Positions 1 to 10,805 of a stretch of DNA of 64,000 nucleotides are shown in pieces. The notes beneath the pieces are model-generated. The model was not told where the DNA came from and ran no database searches. It saw only the letters and a program-made list of their open reading frames with translations. Position 1 is the stretch's first letter; the number at the start of each line of letters is the position of its first letter. The stretch is from Lysobacterales bacterium (GTDB lineage Bacteria; Pseudomonadota; Gammaproteobacteria; Xanthomonadales; SZUA-36). Made by a program: the position numbers and the translations under genes. The stretch covers positions 20,853 through 84,852 of the forward strand of contig JAOUCS010000004.1 of the NCBI GenBank assembly GCA_029859645.1. The letters run 5' to 3'.

Positions 1-1309
1 AGGCGATTTTCATAACATGATGCACCGCTTCGGGATCATCGCCATTGACATGAAAGATGGGTGCATGAACCATTTTTGCGATTGTCGTGCAGTACAGCGT
101 CGAGCGCATATCATCGGGATTGCTGGTGGTGAAACCGATCTGGTTGTTGACGACGATGTGCAACGTTCCTCCGACGGCGAAACCCCGCGTTTCTGACATC
201 TGAAACAACTCCATCACAACACCCTGTCCCGAAAACGATGCATCACCGTGAATCAGGATCGGCATGACCTTATCGTGACTGGTGTCTTTGCGGCGGACTT
301 GCCGGGCTCGGGCGGATCCCAATACGACCGGGTCGACGATTTCGAGGTGGGACGGATTGAAGGCCATCGCCATGTGCAAGGGTCCGCCTGGCGTCTGGAT
401 GTCAGACGCAAAACCCAGGTGGTATTTCACATCGCCTGAGCGCAATGGATTCTGTTCCTTGAGATTGCCTTCAAATTCAGCAAAAAGCATTTCCGGTGAT
501 TTACCGAGGATATTGACCAGTACGTTCAGGCGCCCGCGGTGCGCCATTCCCATCACCACTTCTTCGACACCCCGCTCGCCGGCGTGCAGCATGGTTTCAT
601 GCAGCAGGGGTATCAGGCTGTCACCACCTTCCAGCGAAAATCGCTTCTGTCCGACATAGCGCGTGTGCAGGTACTTTTCCAAACCTTCCGCTGCGGTCAG
701 CAGCTCCAGGATCCGCATGCGTTCCTCGTCGTTCACGTCATAAACGCCACCGCCGGACTCGAGCCGTTCCTGCAACCAGCGTCGCTTGGACGTGTCGGTG
801 ATGTGTACCGATTCGATACCAATACTGCGGCAATACACCTTGTCGCACAGCGCAATGATATCCCGCAGTTTCATCCGGTCGGGCGCAAACAAAGCCGCCG
901 TGTCGAACTCCCGGTCCAGGTCCTCTGCACTCAGGCCGTGGAACGCAGGGTCGAGATCGCCCACCGGTGCGTGATGTGGTTCGCCCAGCGGGTTCAGATC
1001 GGCGACCTCGTGGCCACGAATCCGGTAAGCCGTTATCAGTTTTACGACGCTGGCTTCCTTATGCTGGGAATCTTCCATGCCGGAAGTGATAACGGCAGGT
1101 AAGTTACCCAGTTGCCGAAACTTCTCCTGTACATCAAGGTGGCCGGTTTCGGCGTCTTCTCCACTCTGCCATGAGGAGAACAAGTCTGACCAATGAGCCG
1201 GCACGCTGTCTTTGTCTGCGAGCCAGTCTTCGTAGTACGCCTCTATGTAAGCAGCATTACCGCCCGAGAGATGTGATGATTTATAGAATTCCTGCAGCTT
1301 TCGCTTCAC
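1..1309 (-). CDS. sucA: 2-oxoglutarate dehydrogenase E1 component, N-terminal part (cut by window start)
   Basis: E1 subunit of the 2-oxoglutarate dehydrogenase complex (TCA cycle; thiamine-diphosphate-dependent decarboxylation of 2-oxoglutarate). About 436 residues are inside the window; the family is about 930-950. The N-terminus reads LQEFYKSSHLSGGNAAYIEA, matching the E. coli SucA start region, followed by MAHRGRLNVL, the FNPSHLE motif with its active-site-region histidine, and HGDASFSGQG, all typical of this E1. A TAA stop sits directly before the GTG at 1307-1309, so that GTG is the furthest possible start; the only ribosome-binding hint is a weak GGA. The gene reads off the left edge, where sucB would be expected. 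Function is very secure, the exact start slightly less so. Confidence 0.95.
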   Translation of the reverse strand, partial: MKRKLQEFYKSSHLSGGNAAYIEAYYEDWLADKDSVPAHWSDLFSSWQSGEDAETGHLDVQEKFRQLGNLPAVITSGMEDSQHKEASVVKLITAYRIRGHEVADLNPLGEPHHAPVGDLDPAFHGLSAEDLDREFDTAALFAPDRMKLRDIIALCDKVYCRSIGIESVHITDTSKRRWLQERLESGGGVYDVNDEERMRILELLTAAEGLEKYLHTRYVGQKRFSLEGGDSLIPLLHETMLHAGERGVEEVVMGMAHRGRLNVLVNILGKSPEMLFAEFEGNLKEQNPLRSGDVKYHLGFASDIQTPGGPLHMAMAFNPSHLEIVDPVVLGSARARQVRRKDTSHDKVMPILIHGDASFSGQGVVMELFQMSETRGFAVGGTLHIVVNNQIGFTTSNPDDMRSTLYCTTIAKMVHAPIFHVNGDDPEAVHHVMKIA

Positions 1310-1349
1310 TTATTTTTCCGTTTCGGCCATTCGGAACGAGGCTTAAAAA

Positions 1350-1383
1350 GTCAAAAACGCCGGAACCTCAAAACACTCCGGCG
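1350..1383 (-). terminator. Rho-independent terminator after roxA
   Basis: On the minus strand a 7-bp perfect stem (CGCCGGA paired with TCCGGCG, 12-base loop) is followed by TTTTTGACTTTTT. It begins about 10 bases past the roxA stop codon and lies just upstream of sucA, so it should separate purB-roxA transcription from sucA. Confidence 0.8.
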
Positions 1384-1393
1384 TAAACCATCA

Positions 1394-3962
<2,569 letters not shown>

Positions 3963-4038
3963 TTATGATTCACTCCAAGATCAGGGAATTGGATACAATC
4001 CCAACATTGAATTCCCGATGGCCAGCGTGGAGCAGTTA

Positions 4039-5424
4039 ATGAGTACGGAGTTTCGGACAGAAAGCGACAGCATGGGTGAACTGGAAGTCCCGGTGGACGC
4101 CCTGTGGGGCGCCCAGACCCAGCGCGCGGTGCAGAACTTTCCCATCAGCGGTTTAGTGATGCCGCGCGCTTTCATCAGGGCAATTGGGCTGATCAAGCAG
4201 GCGGCTGCGATGACCCACCTGGAACTGGGTTTGCTCGATGAGGTTCGGGCCACGGCGATCATCAACGCGTCCCGGCAAGTGGCTGCCGGAGCGTTTGACG
4301 AACACTTTCCGGCAGATGTGTTCCAGACCGGTTCCGGCACGTCGACGAACATGAATGCCAACGAGGTGATTGCTTCATTGGCCGCACGGGAATGCGAGGA
4401 ACCGATTCATCCCAATGATCACGTCAATATGGGGCAGAGTTCCAACGATGTTATTCCAACATCGATCCAAGTCGCTGCCGCCCTGGTGACTTATGAGGAC
4501 CTGCTGCCTTCGCTGCTGCACCTGGCTGAAACGATCGATATCAAGGCCGAAGAACTGGAAGGCGTGGTCAAAACCGGCCGAACTCACCTGATGGATGCGA
4601 TGCCACTTACATTCGGCCAGGAACTGGCTTGCTGGTCACAGCAAATCCGGTCGAACATCAAGCGGCTGAAGAGTTCGATGAAACGTGTCCGGAAATTGCC
4701 GTTAGGCGGAACCGCCGTTGGCACCGGTATCAATACGCACCCGGATTTCGGCAGTCGCGCCTCGACGGTCCTTGCGCAACTCTCGGGAGTGAAATTCCGG
4801 TCATCGCCAAATGCCTTCGAAGGCATCAGCTCACAGGATGTTTCGGTGGAGCTGTCAGGTCAGTTGAAGACCCTGGCCTGCAGCCTGATGAAAATAGCCA
4901 ATGACCTGCGGCTGATGAACTCCGGCCCGCTGGCCGGCATTGCCGAAATCGAACTGCCGGCCCTGCAGCCCGGATCATCGATTATGCCGGGCAAGGTCAA
5001 CCCGGTGATTCCCGAAGCGCTCTGCATGGTGTGCGCGCAGGTGATTGGCAATGACAGCACGATCACTGTTGCGGGGCAATCGGGCTCATTCCAGCTTAAC
5101 GTGATGCTGCCGGTGGTGGCGTTTAACCTGCTGCAGAGTCTGCAGATACTATCCTCCGGCTGTGATCTGCTGGCTGACAACGCAATCTCCGGGTTTACTG
5201 TGCGCACCGGGAACATCGAGGCCGCGCTGAAGCGCAATCCGGTGCTGGTTACTGCCCTGAACCCGGTCATCGGCTACGAGTTGGGCGCCAGAGCTGCCAA
5301 GCAGGCATACGAGCAGGGCAGGCCCATCAGCGACGTTGCACAGGAATTGACGGGATTGTCGAAAAAGGAATTGAAAAAATTGCTCGATCCATTGACTCTT
5401 ACGAAAGGCGGTATTCCGAAGTAG
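4039..5424 (+). CDS. fumC: fumarate hydratase, class II
   Basis: Oxygen-stable, iron-free fumarase of the TCA cycle, a homotetramer converting fumarate to malate. 461 residues. The superfamily signature GSSIMPGKVNPV is present, as are the class II blocks LWGAQTQRA and FQTGSGTSTNMNANEV. The start is the ATG at 4039, preceded by GGAG at a spacing of 7; the open frame runs back to 3916 but those residues do not resemble the family. Aspartate ammonia-lyase was considered because the families are related, but the N-terminal block reads LWGAQTQRA rather than the aspartase-type YGxxTxRA. Confidence 0.95.
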   Translation: MSTEFRTESDSMGELEVPVDALWGAQTQRAVQNFPISGLVMPRAFIRAIGLIKQAAAMTHLELGLLDEVRATAIINASRQVAAGAFDEHFPADVFQTGSGTSTNMNANEVIASLAARECEEPIHPNDHVNMGQSSNDVIPTSIQVAAALVTYEDLLPSLLHLAETIDIKAEELEGVVKTGRTHLMDAMPLTFGQELACWSQQIRSNIKRLKSSMKRVRKLPLGGTAVGTGINTHPDFGSRASTVLAQLSGVKFRSSPNAFEGISSQDVSVELSGQLKTLACSLMKIANDLRLMNSGPLAGIAEIELPALQPGSSIMPGKVNPVIPEALCMVCAQVIGNDSTITVAGQSGSFQLNVMLPVVAFNLLQSLQILSSGCDLLADNAISGFTVRTGNIEAALKRNPVLVTALNPVIGYELGARAAKQAYEQGRPISDVAQELTGLSKKELKKLLDPLTLTKGGIPK

Positions 5425-5457
5425 GATGTACCTGATCCTTTCCAGCGAGGTAGAACA

Positions 5458-6207
5458 TTGAAACACAGGCTATTCCTGGCAATTTCACTGGGGGCGTTGA
5501 TTTTCAGCGGCGTTCAAGCAGCAGAGTCGGGGGCTCACTGGAGTTATGAAGGCGATGATGGCCCTGAGCACTGGGGCGAGCTGTCGGACGAGTTTTCACG
5601 CTGCAAGGATGGACAGAACCAGTCTCCGGTGGACCTGGTGGCAGATTTCCACGTGGAATTGCCCGAGCTGGTTTTTGAATACCATGGTACGCCGATTCGG
5701 GAAACGAATAACGGGCATACCATCCTGCTGAATTCCGTGCCTGGAAATTTCCTGGCCATCCCCGAAAAAGGTTGGAAATACGAGTTGCAGCAAGGGCATT
5801 TTCACAGCCCCAGCGAGCATACGGTCAATGGTCAACATTACCCGATGGAAATTCACCTCGTGCACACGGATGATAAGGGGCAGTTGGTCGTTGTTGGCGT
5901 GATGGTCGAAGCAGGCGAAGAGAATGAGATGCTGAATAAAATCTGGTCCTTCATGCCCGAGCAGGTGGGCGAAACCAGGGAATCGCCAATCTCAGTGTTC
6001 GAAGCCGGCGTCCTGCCGCCAACCCGCGACTACTTTTCATACGGCGGCTCATTGACTACTCCCCCGTGTTCCGAAGGCGTCAGCTGGATCGTGTTGCAGC
6101 AGCCTTTGACGGCGTCAATGGAGCAGGTGGAGAGGTTCAAGCAACGGGTTGGTCAGGCAACCAATCGACCGGTACAGAAAAAATACGCCCGGTCGATTCT
6201 CGACTAA
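5458..6207 (+). CDS. alpha carbonic anhydrase, exported
   Basis: Zinc enzyme interconverting CO2 and bicarbonate, here expected in the periplasm. Residues 1-21 form a signal peptide (MKHRLFLAISLGALIFSGVQA, cleavage after VQA). The three zinc histidines are visible: two in GHFHSPSEH and one in MEIHLVH. The C-terminal block GGSLTTPPCSEGVSW is diagnostic of alpha carbonic anhydrases. 249 residues is the normal bacterial size. The start is a TTG at 5458 with GAGGT about 10 bases upstream. Its stop codon overlaps the convergent ABC permease stop by 4 bases, with no terminator visible between them. Confidence 0.95.
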   Translation: MKHRLFLAISLGALIFSGVQAAESGAHWSYEGDDGPEHWGELSDEFSRCKDGQNQSPVDLVADFHVELPELVFEYHGTPIRETNNGHTILLNSVPGNFLAIPEKGWKYELQQGHFHSPSEHTVNGQHYPMEIHLVHTDDKGQLVVVGVMVEAGEENEMLNKIWSFMPEQVGETRESPISVFEAGVLPPTRDYFSYGGSLTTPPCSEGVSWIVLQQPLTASMEQVERFKQRVGQATNRPVQKKYARSILD

Positions 6208-7151
6208 CTTTCCGTTGCCCGATGCCGGAGCCACAGCGCACCGGCCAGGAAAACGGCCGAAACCACCAGACCTGACAGCATCTGGACGGAGAACAGCCGG
6301 TCGAGGATATTGGCCAGCGTGATCGCATGATCGAAATCTCCGGTCAATGGGACGCCCAGGCCCAGGAGGGTTTCACCGCCATGTTCCCCGCCGACAAAAA
6401 TGGCAGGACTGTTGGCTACCCAGTCACCAATCAGGCCGAACAGGCTGGTGTTGAGCGTGAAGGTTTTCAGGAACGTAATCCAGATCTGTAATACCGCAAA
6501 CACCACGGGTGGCAGAATCGCGAACAGCAGAGGAATTCGCGGCGCGAAAGACGATACCAGCAGCAGCCAGCTATGCAGCGGCAGGAACCATATGGACGCG
6601 GCCAGGTAAGTGACCAGCAGCATGGCCCAGGCCTTGAAGGGGTTGACCACCGAGAAGATCAGGGTCCATGGGTTTTCACCGACTGACAGGATCATTAACG
6701 AAGCGATGATGGCCATCACGACCTGGGTGAAGATAAAAACCACCCAGAAAATCAGTGGAGTCAGCACCATGGCGGTCATCAGCTTGGACACTATAGTTAC
6801 CGTGTCGCTTGCCGGCAGGGATTTCCAGAACAGGATGCTGCGGTCCTTGCGGTCGTCATAAAGTGCACCGAGCAGGTAGAAAAACACCACGAAAGCCAGC
6901 ACGACCGTGAAAAATATGGAACTGCCCAGGATCACCTCGTAGCCATGCGTGGCACGGAACTCCACGGGTTGAGTTGCCAGGAAGCGGATCGCTTCCCTGA
7001 ACGTGTACAAGTCGTTGTCGAAGTGTGCCGTGGTGAAAATCGACATCAAAAGACCGGCGATATAAAGACCGCCTATTACCAGCGGTGTTGTGCGCAGGGC
7101 ACCCTTGTTTTCCCAGAACTCGCGTCGTACCAGCGCCAATAAACGGTTCAT
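6204..7151 (-). CDS. ABC-2 type exporter permease (YtrC/D-like)
   Basis: Integral membrane subunit of an ABC transporter: 315 residues with about six hydrophobic helices, the first at residues 23-40 and others around 75-100, 125-160, 170-200, 205-230 and 285-310. The segment YDDRKDRSILFWKSLPASD between helices is typical of ABC-2 permeases. Its ATG overlaps the stop of the upstream ATPase gene (ATGA), so the two are coupled. The substrate cannot be read from the sequence; GntR/YtrA-regulated relatives in Gram-positives respond to envelope-active compounds, but that is only an analogy. Confidence 0.85.
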   Translation of the reverse strand: MNRLLALVRREFWENKGALRTTPLVIGGLYIAGLLMSIFTTAHFDNDLYTFREAIRFLATQPVEFRATHGYEVILGSSIFFTVVLAFVVFFYLLGALYDDRKDRSILFWKSLPASDTVTIVSKLMTAMVLTPLIFWVVFIFTQVVMAIIASLMILSVGENPWTLIFSVVNPFKAWAMLLVTYLAASIWFLPLHSWLLLVSSFAPRIPLLFAILPPVVFAVLQIWITFLKTFTLNTSLFGLIGDWVANSPAIFVGGEHGGETLLGLGVPLTGDFDHAITLANILDRLFSVQMLSGLVVSAVFLAGALWLRHRATES

Positions 7152-8005
7152 GACTGGCCTCCTTTCATCGTGGCCACGAACAGGTCGGCAACGCTGGGTG
7201 TATGGATCTCTCCCAGTCCGGCAAGTTGTTCTCTGGCGACGTTGTCATAGAGGAAAATATGCCGGCCGAAAAGCTCGCGTTCGTACAAGGGCCCGAGGGT
7301 CCTGGCTTGTTCGGCATTCTCCGGCCTGACCATCAACTCGACGTAGCGTCTCTCCACCTCTTCCATGGAGGATTCCAGGGCAATTTTCCCATCCTGGATG
7401 AACACCAGGTCGGTGAGAATGTGCTCCACTTCCTCGACCTGGTGGGTAGTGATCAGGATCGTTCGCTGTTCGTCAAAGTAGTCGTTCAGCAGGCTGGAAT
7501 AAAACTGTTTGCGGTACAGGATATCCAGGCCAAGCGTGGGCTCATCCAGCACCAGCAGTTTCGCGTCGATCGCCATGACCAGCGCGAGGTGCAATTGAGC
7601 GACCATGCCCTTGGACAGCTGTTTTACCTTGTGATCCAGCGTGATCTTGGTTTGCTTCAGGTACTCCATGCAGGTTTCGCGGGTAAAGCCTGCATGGAGT
7701 TTCTCGGTTATGTCGATCAACTGCCAAACACGGGCCCAGCGCGGCAATACCGCCACATCAGCGATAAAACAGACGTCCTCCATCAGCGCTGCCCGGTCCC
7801 GGGAAGGATTTTTACCCAACACGGATAATTCACCTTCGAACGTTGCCAGGCCGAGGATGGCTTTCAGGGCCGAAGTTTTTCCGGCTCCGTTCGGACCGAT
7901 CAGGCCCACGATTTTGCCCGGGGGGATTTCCAGGTCAATGTGATCGACGGCGGTTGTGCGCCCGTACCGCTTGGTCAGTCCGCGTGCAGAAATTATCGGG
8001 GTCAT
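7148..8005 (-). CDS. ABC transporter ATP-binding protein
   Basis: ATPase partner of the adjacent ABC-2 permease. Walker A GPNGAGKT lies at residues 37-44, the ABC signature is LSKGM in place of the usual LSGGQ (as in many ABC-2 exporters), and Walker B LLVLDEP follows about 20 residues later with the H-loop histidine in TTHQVEEVE. 285 residues, with a C-terminal extension of about 70 after the ABC core. The start codon abuts the stop of the GntR gene (overlapping at base 8005), giving a tightly coupled regulator-ATPase-permease order. Confidence 0.9.
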   Translation of the reverse strand: MTPIISARGLTKRYGRTTAVDHIDLEIPPGKIVGLIGPNGAGKTSALKAILGLATFEGELSVLGKNPSRDRAALMEDVCFIADVAVLPRWARVWQLIDITEKLHAGFTRETCMEYLKQTKITLDHKVKQLSKGMVAQLHLALVMAIDAKLLVLDEPTLGLDILYRKQFYSSLLNDYFDEQRTILITTHQVEEVEHILTDLVFIQDGKIALESSMEEVERRYVELMVRPENAEQARTLGPLYERELFGRHIFLYDNVAREQLAGLGEIHTPSVADLFVATMKGGQS

Positions 8006-8376
8006 CAGCTGTCGCTCTCTTTGGTTACAGCGGCCTTGAGCAGGTCTTCAATGTTCAGGCCCAGTTGTTCGATACGGCTCAGCATGGCGGGCCATTCATC
8101 AGTCAGGAATTTATTTCGTTCAGACGCGACCAGGCTCTTGCGTGCGCCCGTTTTGACAAACATGCCCAGTCCCCGCCTTTTCTCAACCAGCCCGTCATCC
8201 ACCAAGGCCTGGTATGACTTGGAGACGGTTATCGGGTTGAGATGAAATTCGGAAGCCACAGTGCGCACAGAGGGCAGTGCTTCACCCTCATCCAGCGTCC
8301 CGTCCAGGATCATGGCCACCGTGCGTTCTTTCAGTTGCCAGTATATGGGCTGGCTGTCGTTCCAGTGGGTGGACAT
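8005..8376 (-). CDS. GntR-family transcriptional regulator, YtrA subfamily
   Basis: Short GntR regulator of 123 residues: a winged helix-turn-helix at residues 10-78 (PIYWQLKERTVAMILDG, LPSVRTVASEFHLNPITVSK) and only a short C-terminal helical tail instead of the large effector domain of FadR- or HutC-type proteins. That architecture defines the YtrA subfamily, which usually sits with and controls ABC exporter genes, as here. The likely operator is the palindrome at 8641-8664 over the operon promoter. The ATG follows directly after the TAG stop of the small gene upstream. Confidence 0.9.
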   Translation of the reverse strand: MSTHWNDSQPIYWQLKERTVAMILDGTLDEGEALPSVRTVASEFHLNPITVSKSYQALVDDGLVEKRRGLGMFVKTGARKSLVASERNKFLTDEWPAMLSRIEQLGLNIEDLLKAAVTKESDS

Positions 8377-8604
8377 CTACTTGTTGTGTCGAAACAGCAA
8401 CAGGCTGACTTTGAAGCCCCTGGAACGAATGCTCACAGGTGTGCTTCTGTCGGTCGTTTCAGAGGCAACGCTGGTTGCAGCACTGTACGAAGTGAGCGCC
8501 GAGCCGCCGGCTCCGGCGAGCGAGGTGACCACCAGCAGCAGTGCAGCAAAAATTGCCAGGCGATTTGAGATTCGTGAAGTTCGTTTTCCGGTGAGTCTCA
8601 GCAT
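8377..8604 (-). CDS. small predicted membrane or exported protein, first gene of the GntR-ABC operon
   Basis: 75 residues, not recognised. A basic N-terminus (MLRLTGKRTSRISNR) is followed by a hydrophobic stretch, residues 16-34 (LAIFAALLLVVTSLAGAGG), then a Ser/Thr/Ala-rich part and a basic end (FKVSLLLFRHNK). It could be a signal peptide or a single membrane anchor. The ATG at 8604 has GCGGAA upstream at a suitable distance; an in-frame TTG at 8622 is the longer alternative. It lies between the palindromic promoter and the GntR gene and its stop touches the GntR start, so it is probably the first gene of the operon. Coding status is inferred from position and composition only. Confidence 0.5.
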   Translation of the reverse strand: MLRLTGKRTSRISNRLAIFAALLLVVTSLAGAGGSALTSYSAATSVASETTDRSTPVSIRSRGFKVSLLLFRHNK

Positions 8605-8640
8605 GGTTGTTTCCGCGGTCAATTCCTGTCTTAGTTATAG

Positions 8641-8664
8641 GGTGTTGTAGTTAAGTATAACACC
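8641..8664. promoter_or_regulatory. 24-bp palindromic operator, probable GntR/YtrA site
   Basis: An interrupted palindrome with arms GGTGTT and AACACC around a TTAA centre; 20 of 24 positions are symmetric. It covers the -10 element and the expected start point of the GntR-ABC operon promoter, which suits a repressor. Assignment to the operon's own GntR protein is by position. Confidence 0.65.
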
Positions 8665-8681
8665 ATGACCGCAAAATGCAA
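8654..8681 (-). promoter_or_regulatory. sigma-70 type promoter of the GntR-ABC operon
   Basis: Minus strand: -35 TTGCAT (8676-8681), 16-base spacer, -10 TATACT (8654-8659). It lies just past the symporter stop codon and about 40 bases before the first gene of the operon; the -10 is inside the palindrome. Confidence 0.5.
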
Positions 8682-8689
8682 GCCTCTGG

Positions 8690-10090
8690 TTATCCGATCT
8701 TTCTGCTCCCCATCCATGCCAGGCCCAGGGCTATGGCCAGCGGAACCAGCCGCTCCACCCAATCGCCGGGAGAGTCGACAGTCCAGCTCAGGGTAACGGT
8801 CAGCAGAAATCCTGTCGCGAGCGCCGCAATACGCCAGGCGGGCAGTACCGTTCCACGCCACAGGGTGATGACCAGCAATGGACCAAAGGCTGCTGCCAGT
8901 GCCTGCCAGGCAAACAGCACGCGGCTGAAAATACGATCCGGAAAACCAATAGCCAGTGCAACTGCCAGGATGCCGATCAGCAGAACCACTCCGCGCGCGC
9001 GCACCAGGCCGGGAGCCGCAGCTGTCTCGTGGTCGTGAAGGTCATGGCTAACGCTTGAAGCCGCGACCAGCAACTGGCTGTCTGCGGTGGACATGATGGC
9101 AGACAGAATCGCGGACACCACGACACCAGCCAACAGGGCCGGCAATAAAAGCGTGGCCAGTACAAAAAGCAGTTGCTCGCCGTCACCGAGTCCGTCGACC
9201 AGCAGGCGTCCGCACCAGCCCAGCAAAACCATCCCGGTGTAAATGATGCATGCCCAGGTCAGCGCGATTCGCCTTCCCTGGGTAATGGCCCTGGGGCTCT
9301 CAATTGCCATGAAACGGTTGACGACATGAGGCTGTCCGGGATAACCCAGCCCGATACCGAACAGGCCACACACGAATCCGATGGCTGCGGGCAGGCTGGC
9401 CTGGCCGGTCCACAAGACGTAGCCTCCGGCTGATCCTGCTCCCAGGCTGTCGAAAAGACTTGCTGGCCCACCCACCGCAACAATGGCCAGTGCTGGTAGA
9501 ACCAGGGCGCTAAGCGCCATCAGCACGCCTTGCACGCTATCGGAGATGCTCGCTGCCCAAAATCCGCCCATCCAGACGTAGGCCAGGACCACGGCGGCAC
9601 CTACCAGGATCGCGGTGTTCTGATTGATACCCAGAACGCTGGCGAAGGTCGTGCCGGCTGCCTGGAACTGGGCTGCGATGTAAAAAGTGAACGAAAACAG
9701 GATTACCGCGGCTCCCATGCGCATGATGGTCATGCGGGCCGGGTCACCAGGGGGGCCGGCGATGAATTCCGTCAGTGTCAGGGCGCCGTTTTTTCGGCTC
9801 TGGCTAAAAAGTCTCGGCGCAATCAGGTACCAGTTGATCAAGAATCCGGTCAGCGTTGCGGGGATCAACCAGATAGCGGGCAAGCCCCAGGCGAATGCGG
9901 CGCCGCTGACCCCCAGCAGGCTCCAGGCAGACGATGAACTGGCGGACGCGCTCAGCGCAGCGACGGCCGGTCCAAGCTTGCGCCCGCCCAGGTAATAGTC
10001 CTCGCTGTCGGAGGTTCTCTTACTGGCCCACCAGCCAATGCCCAGCATCAGGACCTGGTAAGAGATCAGGGTGATCAGGATTCCGTTCAC
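8690..10090 (-). CDS. sodium:solute symporter (SSS/PutP-like family)
   Basis: Polytopic inner-membrane transporter with about 12-13 hydrophobic segments, 466 residues from the GTG at 10090. Family marks are the N-terminal SDSEDYYLGGRKLGP block, the serine-rich ASASSSSAWSLLG on the first helices, and GYPGQPHVVNRFMAI with the arginine-containing loop seen in PutP-like symporters. It resembles proline/pantothenate carriers but the substrate is not readable. A TTG 14 codons upstream is possible, but the residues it adds (MHDDDDCFGGYPSG) are unlike the family; GGAGGG lies 12 bases before the GTG. Divergent from tetR. Confidence 0.85.
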   Translation of the reverse strand: MNGILITLISYQVLMLGIGWWASKRTSDSEDYYLGGRKLGPAVAALSASASSSSAWSLLGVSGAAFAWGLPAIWLIPATLTGFLINWYLIAPRLFSQSRKNGALTLTEFIAGPPGDPARMTIMRMGAAVILFSFTFYIAAQFQAAGTTFASVLGINQNTAILVGAAVVLAYVWMGGFWAASISDSVQGVLMALSALVLPALAIVAVGGPASLFDSLGAGSAGGYVLWTGQASLPAAIGFVCGLFGIGLGYPGQPHVVNRFMAIESPRAITQGRRIALTWACIIYTGMVLLGWCGRLLVDGLGDGEQLLFVLATLLLPALLAGVVVSAILSAIMSTADSQLLVAASSVSHDLHDHETAAAPGLVRARGVVLLIGILAVALAIGFPDRIFSRVLFAWQALAAAFGPLLVITLWRGTVLPAWRIAALATGFLLTVTLSWTVDSPGDWVERLVPLAIALGLAWMGSRKIG

Positions 10091-10160
10091 CCCGGAAGGA
10101 TACCCTCCGAAGCAGTCATCGTCATCATGCAACTTGACGCGTGCTCTGGCTGGAAATACT

Positions 10161-10182
10161 ATTTATTGAACGTTCGGTAAAT
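10161..10182. promoter_or_regulatory. palindromic operator upstream of tetR-RND operon
   Basis: ATTTA, then the perfect palindrome GAACGTTC, then TAAAT, with two-base mismatched spacers; 18 of 22 positions are symmetric. It ends 14 bases before the tetR start in the divergent symporter-tetR spacer. Length and form fit a TetR-family operator, so autoregulation of the efflux operon is likely. Confidence 0.65.
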
Positions 10183-10196
10183 ATAAGGATTCAAAC

Positions 10197-10805
10197 GTGA
10201 CTGCAGTCAAAAGGCGTCCTCGCGATGCGGAGGCGACGCGTTCTCAAATACTGGAAGCGGCAGAGAACCTGTTTGCTGTACAGGGGTTCGGTTCAACCTC
10301 TCTCGCACAAATTGCGAAAAGAAGTCATTGTCATAAAAGTCTCATCCTTCATCATTTTCGCAGCAAGAACGATTTGTGGCAGATCGTCAAGGAGCGGCGG
10401 TTCAGTCAGTTCGTCGGTGAACGCAAGGCGCAGTTCAATGTAAAAGAGGTCTCTCTCGAAGAAATTCGTAATTCCCTGCGGGCATACTTCGAGTTGCTGC
10501 GGGATGATCCGGTGCTGGTGCAGTTGCTTACCCGGGCGGAACTCGAACAGGACCTGAGCTGCAGCCAGTACGACGAAGAACGTTTGCAACCATTCGTCGC
10601 ACGGATGCGGGATGCCCAGCAAGCCGGCCTGCTGCGAAATGACGTGCCTGCCGCCCACCTGTTACTGATCGTTACCAATGTCATCACGCAGTGGTTTGAG
10701 GCTCGCGCCATGTTCGCCGGGTGGAGCGAGTTGCAAGGGGACGATCCGGACAGCCTGTTCCTGGAAAGCGTGGAAAAAGTATTTTTTGAAGGGGCGGCGG
10801 CATGA
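10197..10805 (+). CDS. TetR-family transcriptional regulator of RND efflux operon
   Basis: 202 residues with a TetR_N helix-turn-helix at about 12-58 (TRSQILEAAENLFAVQGF, TSLAQIAKRSHCHKSLILHHF) and an all-helical ligand domain. The recognition helix carries the family's usual spacing, with HHF replacing the common YYHF. GTG start with AAGGA 7 bases upstream. Its stop overlaps the start of the adaptor gene (ATGA), so regulator, adaptor and pump form one transcript; the palindrome upstream suggests it represses its own operon. Confidence 0.92.
   Translation: MTAVKRRPRDAEATRSQILEAAENLFAVQGFGSTSLAQIAKRSHCHKSLILHHFRSKNDLWQIVKERRFSQFVGERKAQFNVKEVSLEEIRNSLRAYFELLRDDPVLVQLLTRAELEQDLSCSQYDEERLQPFVARMRDAQQAGLLRNDVPAAHLLLIVTNVITQWFEARAMFAGWSELQGDDPDSLFLESVEKVFFEGAAA

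Noticed and set aside
4039..5424. Possible aspartate ammonia-lyase instead of fumarase
   Set aside because: The LWGAQTQRA and FQTGSGTSTNMNANEV blocks are fumarase type; aspartases differ at both.
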